From: Flavobacterium sp. 1
GTDB taxonomy: Bacteria; Bacteroidota; Bacteroidia; Flavobacteriales; Flavobacteriaceae
DNA length: 64,000 nucleotides
Direction of reading: 5' to 3'
Assembly (NCBI RefSeq): GCF_002797935.1
Contig: NZ_PGER01000001.1
Coordinates: 1,178,001-1,242,000, forward strand
Position numbers and translations under genes: made by a program. Numbering within the stretch: the first letter of the stretch is position 1; each line of letters starts with the position of its first letter. A model generated the notes under the pieces. The model did not search any database, was not told where the DNA came from, and saw only the letters and a program-made list of their open reading frames with translations. Positions 1 through 9,145 of the stretch are shown in pieces.

Positions 1-1
1 A

Positions 2-2161
2 AGAGGAAAAGACAACTTTGAGAATTTTATGGAAAATGGTCTGCTAACCACTAACAATTTAGCACTTGCATCAAACTTCGATAAAGGGAATATCAGATTT
101 TCGCTTTCAAATACGAGCCAAAAAGGAATCAATCCAAATACGAAATTAAATATTTACAATTTTAACCTTAGTGGAAGATATAATATAAGTGATAAAACGT
201 GGGTAGATGCAAGTTCTAATTTTAACTTTCAGACTTCTCCAAACAATCCAAATGTACAATATGGACCTAACAGTTATATCTATAATATGCTGATTTGGGG
301 TGGTGCTGATTATGATATTAGAGATTTGAGAGACTATTGGCAGGAAGGGAAGGAAGGTTTACAGCAAAAAAACTTTGAATATACACGTTATAATAATCCT
401 TACTTCATGGCCTATGAATGGTTAAGAGGGTATTACAAAAATGATTATTCGGGACAAATAAGCCTCAACCACAAGTTCAATAGTAATTTTGATATGCTGA
501 TCAGAACGAATATGGCAGTCACCAATTTATTCGAGAATGAAAAGTTTCCGTATTCGATGACTACTTATGATAGAGAAAAAGCGCAGGGAGATTACAAAGA
601 AAAATACAATTATGGATTCAAGAATTATTCTGATTTCATGTTAAATTACAATAAAACGATTAAGAGTTTTGAGATAAAAGCAACCCTTGGAGCCAATATC
701 AATATTGATAAAACCCGTAAATCTTTTGCTTCTACAAATTATTTAATAATTCCGGGATTGTACAATTTAAGCAATTCACAAACTCCGGTGCAGCCTACAA
801 ACTACAACAGTCATTTTGAGACTCAAAGCTGGTATGGTTCTATGGATTTGTCTTATAAATCCTTTTTGTTTTTAGGCGCGACTGGAAGGTTTGATACTGA
901 TTCAAGACTACCAGAACAAAACAATACCTTCTTTTATCCATCAGTTGGTTTAAGTGCGGTTTTAAGCGAAGTGGTTAAAATTCCTTTAGTTGATTTCTTA
1001 AAAGTAAGAACCTCATATGCAAAAGTAGGTGGTTCCCTTGATATTTACAGTAATTTAGATACTTACAGGCTTAGAGATCCTTTTACAATTGACGGAAAAA
1101 CCTATAATGCGGCTTATGTTTCTGAGGTTTTATCGAATATAAATTTAGAACCTGCTTTTAATTCATCTGTTGAATTGGGTATGGAAACCAGAATGCTCAA
1201 AAACAGATTTGGTTTTGATGTAACGTATTATGAAAATACAAATGGTCCGCAGATTTTTGATTTAAAATACTCTGAAACTTCTGGGTATTCAGGAAGTAAG
1301 CAAAACGGAATTACAACAAAAACAAAAGGTATTGAAGTTTCCTTATTTGTAAAACCAATAAAAAGCAATTCTTTCAACTGGGATTTTAATATCAACTGGT
1401 CAACTTACAAAGAATATTTAAAAGAGGTTTATGACGGGATCGAAAATAATGGAAGAATAAAAATAGGTGAAAGAGTAGATGCCTTTTATATTAATGATTT
1501 CATGAGAAGCCCTGAGGGAAAACTTATCGTGGGTAACGACGGTAAACCTCTTATCAATCCTTATCAGACAAAAGTGGGTTATAAAGCTCCAGATTGGTCA
1601 ATGGGTATTACCAATAATGTGAGTTATAAAAATCTAGCCTTGAATTTTACTTTTGATGGAAGATACGGTGGAAAAATTGAAAATTATGTAAATCAAAAAA
1701 TGTGGCAGAGCGGACGACATGAAGACAGTAATACTCCAGAACGTGCCAATGATGTTATTGGTGTGAAATCTTATGTAACAGATGCAGTTGTCGTTACAGG
1801 AGGAGAGTTAATTTCTGATGGTCAAGGGAATACAATTACTGATACCAGAACTTTTGCACAAAATACGACCAAAATGTATTATCAAGATTATGCAAAAGCG
1901 TATCACGGTAATTATGCAGCCAATATTATAGATAAGACTTTCTTTAAACTAAGAGAAATTAGCTTAACATATGCTTTTCCAGCTTCTTTCTTAAAACAAT
2001 CTTTTATTGAGAACGCTTCTATTTCGTTAGTAGGCAGAGATTTAATTTATTTTTCTAAAAACAAAAACATTGATTTAGATCAATTTTTAAATGAGAGCTC
2101 TTCACCGCTTCAAACTCCAACTGTCAAAAGTTATGGTATTAACTTAAACTTTAAATTTTAA
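2..2161 (+). CDS. SusC/RagA-type TonB-dependent outer membrane transporter, C-terminal part
   Basis: The frame is open from base 2, so the gene begins outside the window. The visible 720 codons are the C-terminal barrel part of a SusC/RagA porin that normally runs about 1000 residues. The signal peptide, carboxypeptidase-like domain and plug are missing. The protein alternates aromatic/polar strands and ends in a phenylalanine (LNFKF), as outer membrane barrels do. A SusD gene starts 11 bases downstream, so the two should form the usual lidded importer. The genes that follow deal with phosphate or phosphonate esters and aminophosphonates, so the imported ligand is probably a phosphonate-bearing molecule (inference). 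The family is certain; the ligand is not visible in the sequence. Confidence 0.93.
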   Translation, partial: RGKDNFENFMENGLLTTNNLALASNFDKGNIRFSLSNTSQKGINPNTKLNIYNFNLSGRYNISDKTWVDASSNFNFQTSPNNPNVQYGPNSYIYNMLIWGGADYDIRDLRDYWQEGKEGLQQKNFEYTRYNNPYFMAYEWLRGYYKNDYSGQISLNHKFNSNFDMLIRTNMAVTNLFENEKFPYSMTTYDREKAQGDYKEKYNYGFKNYSDFMLNYNKTIKSFEIKATLGANINIDKTRKSFASTNYLIIPGLYNLSNSQTPVQPTNYNSHFETQSWYGSMDLSYKSFLFLGATGRFDTDSRLPEQNNTFFYPSVGLSAVLSEVVKIPLVDFLKVRTSYAKVGGSLDIYSNLDTYRLRDPFTIDGKTYNAAYVSEVLSNINLEPAFNSSVELGMETRMLKNRFGFDVTYYENTNGPQIFDLKYSETSGYSGSKQNGITTKTKGIEVSLFVKPIKSNSFNWDFNINWSTYKEYLKEVYDGIENNGRIKIGERVDAFYINDFMRSPEGKLIVGNDGKPLINPYQTKVGYKAPDWSMGITNNVSYKNLALNFTFDGRYGGKIENYVNQKMWQSGRHEDSNTPERANDVIGVKSYVTDAVVVTGGELISDGQGNTITDTRTFAQNTTKMYYQDYAKAYHGNYAANIIDKTFFKLREISLTYAFPASFLKQSFIENASISLVGRDLIYFSKNKNIDLDQFLNESSSPLQTPTVKSYGINLNFKF

Positions 2162-2172
2162 TACGAACAAAA

Positions 2173-3678
2173 ATGAAAACACTACAACTATATAAGAGCA
2201 TGCTGATTATTGCAATGGTTTTCGTTGCTGGATCGTGTACTAATTTTGAAGACTTAGCTGATGATCCAAACAAAGCGACAAGTGTTCCTCCGTCAATGCT
2301 GTTAACTGAGGTTCTTAGAGTAATGAATAATGTTGATGACGAAGGGCCATGGTCGGGCGCGCAAAGAGACAACCAGTTCTGGGCAATTTCATTTGATTAT
2401 TATGGAGAGCAGGATTACAATTGGGGTTCAGGACCTTTGCGTTATACTACTTTATCTAATGTAAAGGCAATGGAAAAAGAAGTTTCAAAACTGGATACAA
2501 AAAATAAGTATGGCGCATTAGCGAAGTTTTTTAATGCTTATTTCTTAGATTATATGTCAAAAAGAATGGGAGACATTCCAATGTCAGAAGCCTTAAAAGG
2601 CAATAGCAGTGAACCAATTACGAAGCCTAAATACGATACGCAGAAAGACGTTTATATTGAAATTTTAAAACTTCTAAATGAAGCTAACGATCAAATTACG
2701 GCCGCAAAGGCCGAAGTTGGAACCGGTGCTGTTGAAGGCGATTTTTTATACAATGGCGATTTGAACAAATGGCAGAAAGCAATCAATGTTTTTCATTTGA
2801 GAGTATTAATAAGCCTTAGTAAAAAAACAGCTGAGATAGGGGTTGTTAATGAGTTGAAACAAATGATCGAAAATCCGTCAAAATATCCTTTAATGAGCGG
2901 AATTGAAGACAATATGACTCGTAATTTTTCTGATGAGAATGGAAACAATTATGCTTTAAATCCAGGGAATTTTGGGCGTAACAGAAATAGAGATATCATG
3001 GGAGGCACTTATTTGAATATCTTAAAGGCAAATAAGGATCCAAGGATTTATAAAGTTGCAGATCCGACCGCTTTTTATTTTAATGCTGCTGATCCATTAA
3101 ACCTGAGTGCTTATATCGCTCCTAATACCGGCGATGAGCAAGGTCCGATGCAGGTAGCATCAGATCAGGGTAAATTGTCTTATCCGAACGAAAAAAGATA
3201 TTATAGTTCTTATGTTGGAGAAGGATATGTTTTAATTGGTTATGCAGAACAGCAGTTTATAATTGCAGAAGCTATAAACAGAGGATGGATTAGCGGTGAT
3301 GCCGCAGCTTTTTACACCAAAGGAATAAAAGCTTCCATGGATTTTTATGCCGTTAACAGTGTTGATGTTTCTACTTTCTTAGGCAGTCCAAATATTGTTT
3401 ATAAAGGGAACAATGCAAATGGTTTAGAGCAAATCTTAACGCAAAAGTATGTGGCGTTTTTCCAAAATTCTGAAAGAGAATCTTATTTTAACTTTAGAAG
3501 AACCGGAATCCCAGCTTTTAATGTTGGTCCAGCCAATAAAAATAGTGGAAAAATTCCGATGAGGTGGAAATATCCGCAAGGAGAATTTGAAAACAACTCT
3601 GAGAACGTAAACGCAGCATTAGCCAGACAATATGGAGGAACAGATGACATTAATGCGGTTATGTGGCTTCTAAAATAA
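2173..3678 (+). CDS. SusD/RagB-family nutrient-binding outer membrane lipoprotein
   Basis: This 501-residue lipoprotein has a signal peptide ending in VAGSC (Cys22) and then the DPNKAT segment common in the SusD-like subfamily described as nutrient-binding lipoproteins. It would form the surface lid over the preceding SusC barrel. Helical TPR-like segments run through the middle, and the C-terminal part has the ERESYFNFRRTG stretch typical of the family. It sits 11 bases after SusC and 7 bases before the next gene, consistent with one transcript. No glycan-specific signature is visible. The ligand is inferred only from the phosphonate-type enzymes downstream. Confidence 0.93.
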   Translation: MKTLQLYKSMLIIAMVFVAGSCTNFEDLADDPNKATSVPPSMLLTEVLRVMNNVDDEGPWSGAQRDNQFWAISFDYYGEQDYNWGSGPLRYTTLSNVKAMEKEVSKLDTKNKYGALAKFFNAYFLDYMSKRMGDIPMSEALKGNSSEPITKPKYDTQKDVYIEILKLLNEANDQITAAKAEVGTGAVEGDFLYNGDLNKWQKAINVFHLRVLISLSKKTAEIGVVNELKQMIENPSKYPLMSGIEDNMTRNFSDENGNNYALNPGNFGRNRNRDIMGGTYLNILKANKDPRIYKVADPTAFYFNAADPLNLSAYIAPNTGDEQGPMQVASDQGKLSYPNEKRYYSSYVGEGYVLIGYAEQQFIIAEAINRGWISGDAAAFYTKGIKASMDFYAVNSVDVSTFLGSPNIVYKGNNANGLEQILTQKYVAFFQNSERESYFNFRRTGIPAFNVGPANKNSGKIPMRWKYPQGEFENNSENVNAALARQYGGTDDINAVMWLLK

Positions 3679-3685
3679 AAGCATA

Positions 3686-5326
3686 ATGAAATACATCAAA
3701 AATAGAATCATAATTATAGCGATATTTTCGCTATGGTCTTGTTTTTCTCAAAATAAAAAAGACTTTTCCGGAATTAAGCATGTTGTAATCATTGGTTTTG
3801 ATGGATTGAGTCCTAACGGAATTGAAAACGCAGAAACTCCAAATTTTGACAAATTAATAAAAGAAGGAGCTTCAACCATGCATGCAAGATCAGTATTGCC
3901 ATCAAGTTCGAGCACCAATTGGGCATCGATGATTATGGGAGTGGGGCCGGAACAGCATGGAATCACTTCAAACGACTGGGAGAAAAATAATTTTATTCTT
4001 CCAGCTGTTGTACAAGGTGAGGATTTTCTTTTTCCAACCATTTTCAGGCTGATCCATATTCAGGTAAAAAATGCAGAAATAGGAGCCATTTACCACTGGT
4101 CTGGTTTTGGAAGACTTTTCGAAAAAAATGCTGTTACGTATGATATTAATCCGGAAACAGAAGATGAAACAGCACTCAAAGCCAGCGCTTATATCAAATC
4201 AAAACAACCTATTTTTACATTTGTACACTTTGATCACGTCGATCATGCCGGTCACGAATACGGTCATGGAAGTCCGGAATATTATAAAGCCGTAGAAAAA
4301 GCCGATGCTTTACTGGGTCAGGTAATGCAGGCGATAACAAGTTCTGCAATGGCAAATGAAACGGTAGTAATTGTAAGTGCTGATCATGGCGGTTTAGGTA
4401 AAGGTCATGGCGGAGAATCACTGCAGGAAGTAGAAATTCCGTTTATTGTTTGGGGAAAATCAGTTAAGAAAAATTATACTATTGATTATCCCGTTTATCA
4501 ATATGATAATGCTGCAACTGTTGCTTTTGCTCTGGGTTTAAAAATGCCGATGGCTTGTATTGGAAGACCCGTTAAAAATGCTTTTGAAGGATATAACGAC
4601 CAAGACGATTATCCGATGGCAAAAAGATTTAAAGAACCCGTAATTCTGCCAAAAGCGGTCTTAAGCAAAAGAGCAGGAGGTTTGTTTACCAATCAGGCCG
4701 AAGTGATAATCGAAAATCCAGACAAAGAAGGCGAAATTAGATACACTACTGATGGAACAATGCCTTCGGTTAAATCTCTTTTGTATAAATCTCCTTTTAA
4801 AACAGATAAAAATACAGTTGTCAAAAGTGCCCTTTTTAAAAATGGGAGTATAGCCAGTTTAGTAAGTGAAGCTTTTTTTAGAGTAATTCCTACCGGTTTT
4901 CAACCCCCGGTTTCGTATGAAATATTTTATCTGTCGAATTTAAGCGGAGTACCTTTTTTAGACAATCTGTCGCCGAATGAGAAAGGAAGTTGTTTTGAAA
5001 TAAGCTCTGAAGAAATCAATCAGAAGATTAAGGATAATACTGCTGTGAGATTTAAAACTACTATTACAATTGAAAAAGAAGGAGTATATAAATTTTATAC
5101 AAGATCGGATGACGGAAGTATTTTGAGGGTTAATAATCAAGTTGTGGCCAACAATGATGGTGATCATGGCATAATAGAAAAATCTGGTGAAATAAGCCTG
5201 AAAACAGGAGTTTATCCGCTGGAGGTTCTGTGGTTTAATGGCGGAGGAGGAGGCTGGTTAGATGTTTATTACGAAACAGCGGGAATTCCAAAACAAATTA
5301 TGCCGCCTTCTGTTTTTAAGCCATAA
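3686..5326 (+). CDS. Alkaline phosphatase superfamily phosphodiesterase-like lipoprotein with chitobiase-C-like and PA14-like domains
   Basis: The N-terminus is a lipoprotein signal with Cys19, so the enzyme is probably membrane-anchored outside the cytoplasm. Residues about 30-310 are a nucleotide pyrophosphatase/phosphodiesterase-type fold. Asp39 lies in FDG, a Ser/Thr cluster at 73-77 sits where the nucleophile belongs, then GPEQHGI, the metal ligands DHVDHAGH, and SADHGGLGKGH. Residues about 325-400 resemble the chitobiase C-terminal domain (RYTTDGTMPS). Residues about 410-540 resemble a PA14 domain (FYTRSDDGS, LEVLWFNGGGGGW). Both add-on domains are usually linked to carbohydrates, so the substrate may be a glycan- or lipid-bound phosphate or phosphonate ester. 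Phosphonoacetate hydrolase belongs to the same superfamily, so direct phosphonate chemistry is also possible. Confidence 0.85.
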   Translation: MKYIKNRIIIIAIFSLWSCFSQNKKDFSGIKHVVIIGFDGLSPNGIENAETPNFDKLIKEGASTMHARSVLPSSSSTNWASMIMGVGPEQHGITSNDWEKNNFILPAVVQGEDFLFPTIFRLIHIQVKNAEIGAIYHWSGFGRLFEKNAVTYDINPETEDETALKASAYIKSKQPIFTFVHFDHVDHAGHEYGHGSPEYYKAVEKADALLGQVMQAITSSAMANETVVIVSADHGGLGKGHGGESLQEVEIPFIVWGKSVKKNYTIDYPVYQYDNAATVAFALGLKMPMACIGRPVKNAFEGYNDQDDYPMAKRFKEPVILPKAVLSKRAGGLFTNQAEVIIENPDKEGEIRYTTDGTMPSVKSLLYKSPFKTDKNTVVKSALFKNGSIASLVSEAFFRVIPTGFQPPVSYEIFYLSNLSGVPFLDNLSPNEKGSCFEISSEEINQKIKDNTAVRFKTTITIEKEGVYKFYTRSDDGSILRVNNQVVANNDGDHGIIEKSGEISLKTGVYPLEVLWFNGGGGGWLDVYYETAGIPKQIMPPSVFKP

Positions 5327-5368
5327 TCTGAAGACAAAAAGAATAAGGATAGTATCAAATTTTATTGC

Positions 5369-6724
5369 ATGGATAATCTCAATACAAATAAAAAAACAGA
5401 AGGAGACATTAATCTAACGTCAGAGAGACTGCTTTGGAACGCATCTGAAAAGGATGAGCAGACAAAGAACCTCTTAGAAAAAGATGCACGTTATTTTTTG
5501 CATCAGTCTATGTCAACTCCATGTTTAGATGTTTTACAATCCTGTGAAGGACCTTATATCACAAATTTGAGCGGGAAGTCATATTTGGATTTTCACGGAA
5601 ACAATGTACATCAAATAGGATATGCCAATCCAAAACTGATAGAAAATCTTATTGAACAATTAAAAACATTGTCCTTTTCTCCAAGGCGTTTTACCAATAA
5701 ACCCGCCATTGATTTTGCAGAGAAATTAACCTCATTATGTCCTTCGAATTTAAACAGGGTTTTATTAACACCAAATGGCAGTTCTGCCATCGGAATTGCA
5801 CTCAAGCTAGCCAGAGCGGTAACTAAAAAGTTCAAAGTGGTTTCTTTTTGGGATTCTTTTCATGGAGCTTCTCTGGATGCGGTTAGTGTTGGCGGAGAAT
5901 CCGTTTTTAGAGAATACATGGGGCCTTTAATGCCCGGCGTAGAACGCATTCCGCCACCGGTAACGTACAGAGGTATTTTTGAAAACAACGAAAATAAATG
6001 TTTAGAATACTTAGAATATGTTTTTTCTAAAGAAAATGATATCGGAGCTTTTATTGCCGAAACCATCAGAAATACCGACGTTCAAATTCCGTCAAAAAAC
6101 TTTTGGAAAGAAGCTCGAAGACTTTGTACTCAATATGGCGTTTTATTGATTTTAGATGAAATTCCAATTGCATTAGGAAGAACAGGCAAAATGTTTGCTT
6201 TTGAAGATTATGATATTGAACCTGATATTTTATGCATAGGAAAAGGTTTGGGAGGTGGAATTATACCTCAAGCCGCAATGATTACCAGAGACGATTATAA
6301 TGTTTTTGGAGATATCTCCTTGGGACATTACACGCATGAAAAAAGCCCATTGGGATCTGTGGCGGGATTAACAACAATAGCATTTATTGAAGATGAAAAT
6401 CTTTTAGATAAAGTAAATCAGGATGCTTTTTTTATGGAGAAATCACTGCAAAAACTCAAAAGTAGGCATGCTATTATTGGAGATGTGAGAGGAAAAGGGC
6501 TTTTATGGGCTTTAGAATTGGTAAAAGATAGGATAACTAAAGAAAAGGCTGTAGACGAGGCAGAAAAAGTAATGTATAGCTGCTTAAAAAAAGGTTTAAG
6601 CTTCAAAGTTTCTGCAGGCAATGTGCTGCAATTATCACCCGCACTTACTATTACAAGAGAAGAACTGCAGACTGCATTAAAAATAGTAGAAGAAAGTTTG
6701 GATGAACTTTCATTTAAAAAATAG
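5369..6724 (+). CDS. pbfA: Class III PLP-dependent enzyme, probable (R)-1-hydroxy-2-aminoethylphosphonate ammonia-lyase (PbfA type)
   Basis: This 451-residue fold-type I class III aminotransferase homolog has the internal-aldimine lysine at Lys292 (CIGKGLGGG) and the cofactor segment LLILDEIPIALGRTG. The stretch DFHGNNVHQIGYANP near residue 75 is one I associate with the PbfA group. That group removes ammonia from (R)-1-hydroxy-2-aminoethylphosphonate and gives phosphonoacetaldehyde rather than performing transamination. The neighbours support this reading: a TIGR03364-type FAD enzyme and a PhnX-like hydrolase lie in the same operon. No signal peptide is present, so it is cytoplasmic. The alternative is an ordinary omega-aminotransferase acting on 2-aminoethylphosphonate. 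The family is certain; the exact reaction is inferred from motif memory and context. Confidence 0.75.
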   Translation: MDNLNTNKKTEGDINLTSERLLWNASEKDEQTKNLLEKDARYFLHQSMSTPCLDVLQSCEGPYITNLSGKSYLDFHGNNVHQIGYANPKLIENLIEQLKTLSFSPRRFTNKPAIDFAEKLTSLCPSNLNRVLLTPNGSSAIGIALKLARAVTKKFKVVSFWDSFHGASLDAVSVGGESVFREYMGPLMPGVERIPPPVTYRGIFENNENKCLEYLEYVFSKENDIGAFIAETIRNTDVQIPSKNFWKEARRLCTQYGVLLILDEIPIALGRTGKMFAFEDYDIEPDILCIGKGLGGGIIPQAAMITRDDYNVFGDISLGHYTHEKSPLGSVAGLTTIAFIEDENLLDKVNQDAFFMEKSLQKLKSRHAIIGDVRGKGLLWALELVKDRITKEKAVDEAEKVMYSCLKKGLSFKVSAGNVLQLSPALTITREELQTALKIVEESLDELSFKK

Positions 6725-6758
6725 GAATAAAAATGATTTAAATTTAAAAACAAATAAA

Positions 6759-7859
6759 ATGAAAAAATCAATTGTACTAATAACGCTATGTCTTTTAACC
6801 TTTTTCGGAGCTACAGCGCAGCAAAAAAAAGCAGTGAAAAATCCAAAAATTATTGTAATTACTTTAGATGGTTTTCGCTGGCAGGAATTGTTTACAGGTG
6901 CAGACAGTAAGCTAATTTCAAATAAAAAATATGTAGAAGATACTACAGCTATGAAAGAAAAATTTTGGAGAAATACAGCTGTAGAAAGAAGGGGAGCCTT
7001 AATGCCCTTTTTCTGGAATGAAGTTGTAAAAATGGGACAATTTCACGGTAATAGAAACCAAGGAAGTAATGTGAATCTAACCAATTCAATGTGGTTTTCT
7101 TATCCGGGTTATAACGAAATCTTAACGGGTTCGGCTGATGATATTCGAATCAAAAGTAATGATAAATTCAATAATCCAAATATGACTGTTTTGGAGAAGA
7201 TCAACAATCTTTCTGAATATAAAGGGAAGGTTGCCGCTTTTGGCAGTTGGGATGTTTTTCCTTTTATTATCAACGAAGAACGAGCTGGAATAACCGTAAA
7301 TGCTGGTTTTGAAGTTGCAAAAGAAGGGAAGCTTTCTCCAAGGGAAATGTTCTTAAACGAATTGCAGTCTAAGGTTCCTTCGCCTTGGGATTCTGTTCGA
7401 TTTGATGCTTTTACTTCTAACTACGCTTTAGAATATATGAAAAAAGAACATCCAGAATTAGTTTATATTTCTTACGGAGAAACAGATGATTTCGCACACG
7501 ACGGTAATTATCAGGCTTATTTAAATTCTGCCCATGCCAGTGACGGTCTAATTCAGGAATTATGGAAATTTACTCAAAAGGACTCTTTTTATAAAGACAA
7601 TACTATTTTTATTATTTCTACGGATCATGGGCGTGGTACAGAACCATTGGATGACTGGCGAAGTCATGGTTCAAAAATAAAAGGTGCGGATCAGGTTTGG
7701 TTAGTAGCATTTGGAAGCGGTATTCAAACACTTGGAGAAGTAACGACCAAAGAACAATTGTACAGCAATCAAATTGCGCCGACTGTATTACAGTTTTTTG
7801 ATTCTTCAATAAAAGATGACCAGATGAAAGGCCAGCCGTTGGATATACTTAAAAAATAA
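6759..7859 (+). CDS. Secreted alkaline phosphatase family protein (phosphodiesterase/sulfatase-like fold)
   Basis: The start at 6759 is preferred over an upstream ATG at 6702, which overlaps the previous gene. It gives a clean signal peptide (MKKSIVLITLCLLTFFGATAQ). The 366-residue mature-type protein has the superfamily metal motif TLDGFRW (Asp37), a predicted nucleophile region WFSYPGYNEILTG, then GETDDFAHDG and STDHGRG with a later RSHGS. It is therefore a compact periplasmic metallo-phospho(di)esterase. It differs from the lipoprotein phosphatase in the same operon and lacks accessory domains. Acting in sequence, the two could liberate a headgroup outside the inner membrane before import by the next gene (inference). 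The exact substrate cannot be read from sequence. Confidence 0.85.
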   Translation: MKKSIVLITLCLLTFFGATAQQKKAVKNPKIIVITLDGFRWQELFTGADSKLISNKKYVEDTTAMKEKFWRNTAVERRGALMPFFWNEVVKMGQFHGNRNQGSNVNLTNSMWFSYPGYNEILTGSADDIRIKSNDKFNNPNMTVLEKINNLSEYKGKVAAFGSWDVFPFIINEERAGITVNAGFEVAKEGKLSPREMFLNELQSKVPSPWDSVRFDAFTSNYALEYMKKEHPELVYISYGETDDFAHDGNYQAYLNSAHASDGLIQELWKFTQKDSFYKDNTIFIISTDHGRGTEPLDDWRSHGSKIKGADQVWLVAFGSGIQTLGEVTTKEQLYSNQIAPTVLQFFDSSIKDDQMKGQPLDILKK

Positions 7860-7864
7860 TTCAA

Positions 7865-9145
7865 ATGATGCGTAAAAAATCTGCTATTCCCTTTATTGCA
7901 AATGCTTCACTGGCTTCTTTTGGTGTGTATTTTTGTATGTATGCTTTCAGAAAACCTTTTAGTGTTGCCACTTTTGAGGGAATAGAAGTATTCGGGATTG
8001 ATTATAAAATTCTTCTTATCATTGCTCAGGTAATAGGTTATGTAATTTCAAAATTCATCGGAATAAAAATAATTTCAGAATTAAAAGCATCACAAAGAGT
8101 GTATTATTTATTGGGATTAATAGGCATAGCCGAGCTTGCATTGGTGTTATTTGCTATTGTCCCAAGACCATACAATATCCTTTTTATGTTTATCAATGGA
8201 GTCCCGCTCGGAATGATTTGGGGAATTGTTTTTTCGTATTTAGAAGGAAGAAAATTTACCGAAATTTTAGGAGTATCCTTAAGTACCAGTTTTATTGTTT
8301 CGAGCGGAGTTGTAAAATCGGTTGGTTTTTTTGTAATGGAGTCCCTGCATTTTTCAGAATTTTGGATGCCTGCCGTTACGGGTTTGATATTTGTTGGACC
8401 ATTATTATTTTTTGCATGGTTGCTTGAAAGAATTCCCAAACCCTCTCTTGAGGATATTGCGTTGCGCTCGGAGCGAATTCCAATGACGCGAAAAGAACGA
8501 AAAAAGGCACTATTACAATTTTTATTTCCTATTTCGCTCTGGGTTGTATTTTATACGTATCTGACGGCTTTTAGAGATTTTAGAGATAATTTTGCTCGCG
8601 AATTATGGGACAGTTTGGGATTTAAAAATGATATATCAGTCTATACGAGCTCAGAAATAATGGTAGCTGTCACTGTATTAATCGTTTTGGGAACTGCTTT
8701 TTATTTTAGAGATAATATGAAAGCACTTTTTTTTTATCACATACTACTTTTATTAGGTTCGCTATCTATTGGTATTTCAACTTTTTTGTTTCATTCTGGA
8801 AATTGTAGTCCATTCGGTTGGATGGTAGTGTCAGGATTTGGATTATATATTTGCTACATACCTTTTAACTGTCTTTTTTTTGATCGTTTTATTGCCGCAT
8901 TCAAAATAAAAGGAAATGCTGGTTTTTTTATTTACATAGTTGATGCTTTTGGGTATTTGGGAAGCGTAGTAGTTTTATTGTACAAAAATTTCGGTCAGCC
9001 AGATTTATCCTGGTTAGATTTTTTTATGAATGGAGCCTATTTAATTACTGCTATTGGCATCATAGTAACCATAAGTTCAATGTTATATCTCAATAGAAAG
9101 AAGAAGAAACAAAAGAAACAGAATATAACTTTTCAATTAGCTTAA
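7865..9145 (+). CDS. DUF5690-type inner membrane transporter (MFS-like)
   Basis: This 426-residue polytopic protein has about eleven to twelve hydrophobic segments. Its N-terminal GVYFCMYAFRKPFSVATFEG resembles organophosphate:phosphate antiporter-like MFS proteins and fits my memory of the DUF5690 family of Bacteroidota. It begins 5 bases after the phosphatase-like gene. Its stop codon abuts the ATG of the FAD oxidoreductase, so translation is probably coupled. In this operon it is the only candidate for moving the released aminophosphonate across the inner membrane (inference). A basic C-terminal tail (RKKKKQKKQ) faces the cytoplasm if the topology is as expected. The DUF number is from memory. 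Confidence 0.8.
   Translation: MMRKKSAIPFIANASLASFGVYFCMYAFRKPFSVATFEGIEVFGIDYKILLIIAQVIGYVISKFIGIKIISELKASQRVYYLLGLIGIAELALVLFAIVPRPYNILFMFINGVPLGMIWGIVFSYLEGRKFTEILGVSLSTSFIVSSGVVKSVGFFVMESLHFSEFWMPAVTGLIFVGPLLFFAWLLERIPKPSLEDIALRSERIPMTRKERKKALLQFLFPISLWVVFYTYLTAFRDFRDNFARELWDSLGFKNDISVYTSSEIMVAVTVLIVLGTAFYFRDNMKALFFYHILLLLGSLSIGISTFLFHSGNCSPFGWMVVSGFGLYICYIPFNCLFFDRFIAAFKIKGNAGFFIYIVDAFGYLGSVVVLLYKNFGQPDLSWLDFFMNGAYLITAIGIIVTISSMLYLNRKKKKQKKQNITFQLA

Noticed and set aside
4107..4295. Alternative frames inside the phosphatase-like and other long genes
   Set aside because: They lie inside well-supported genes, lack motifs and are explained by the main frame.
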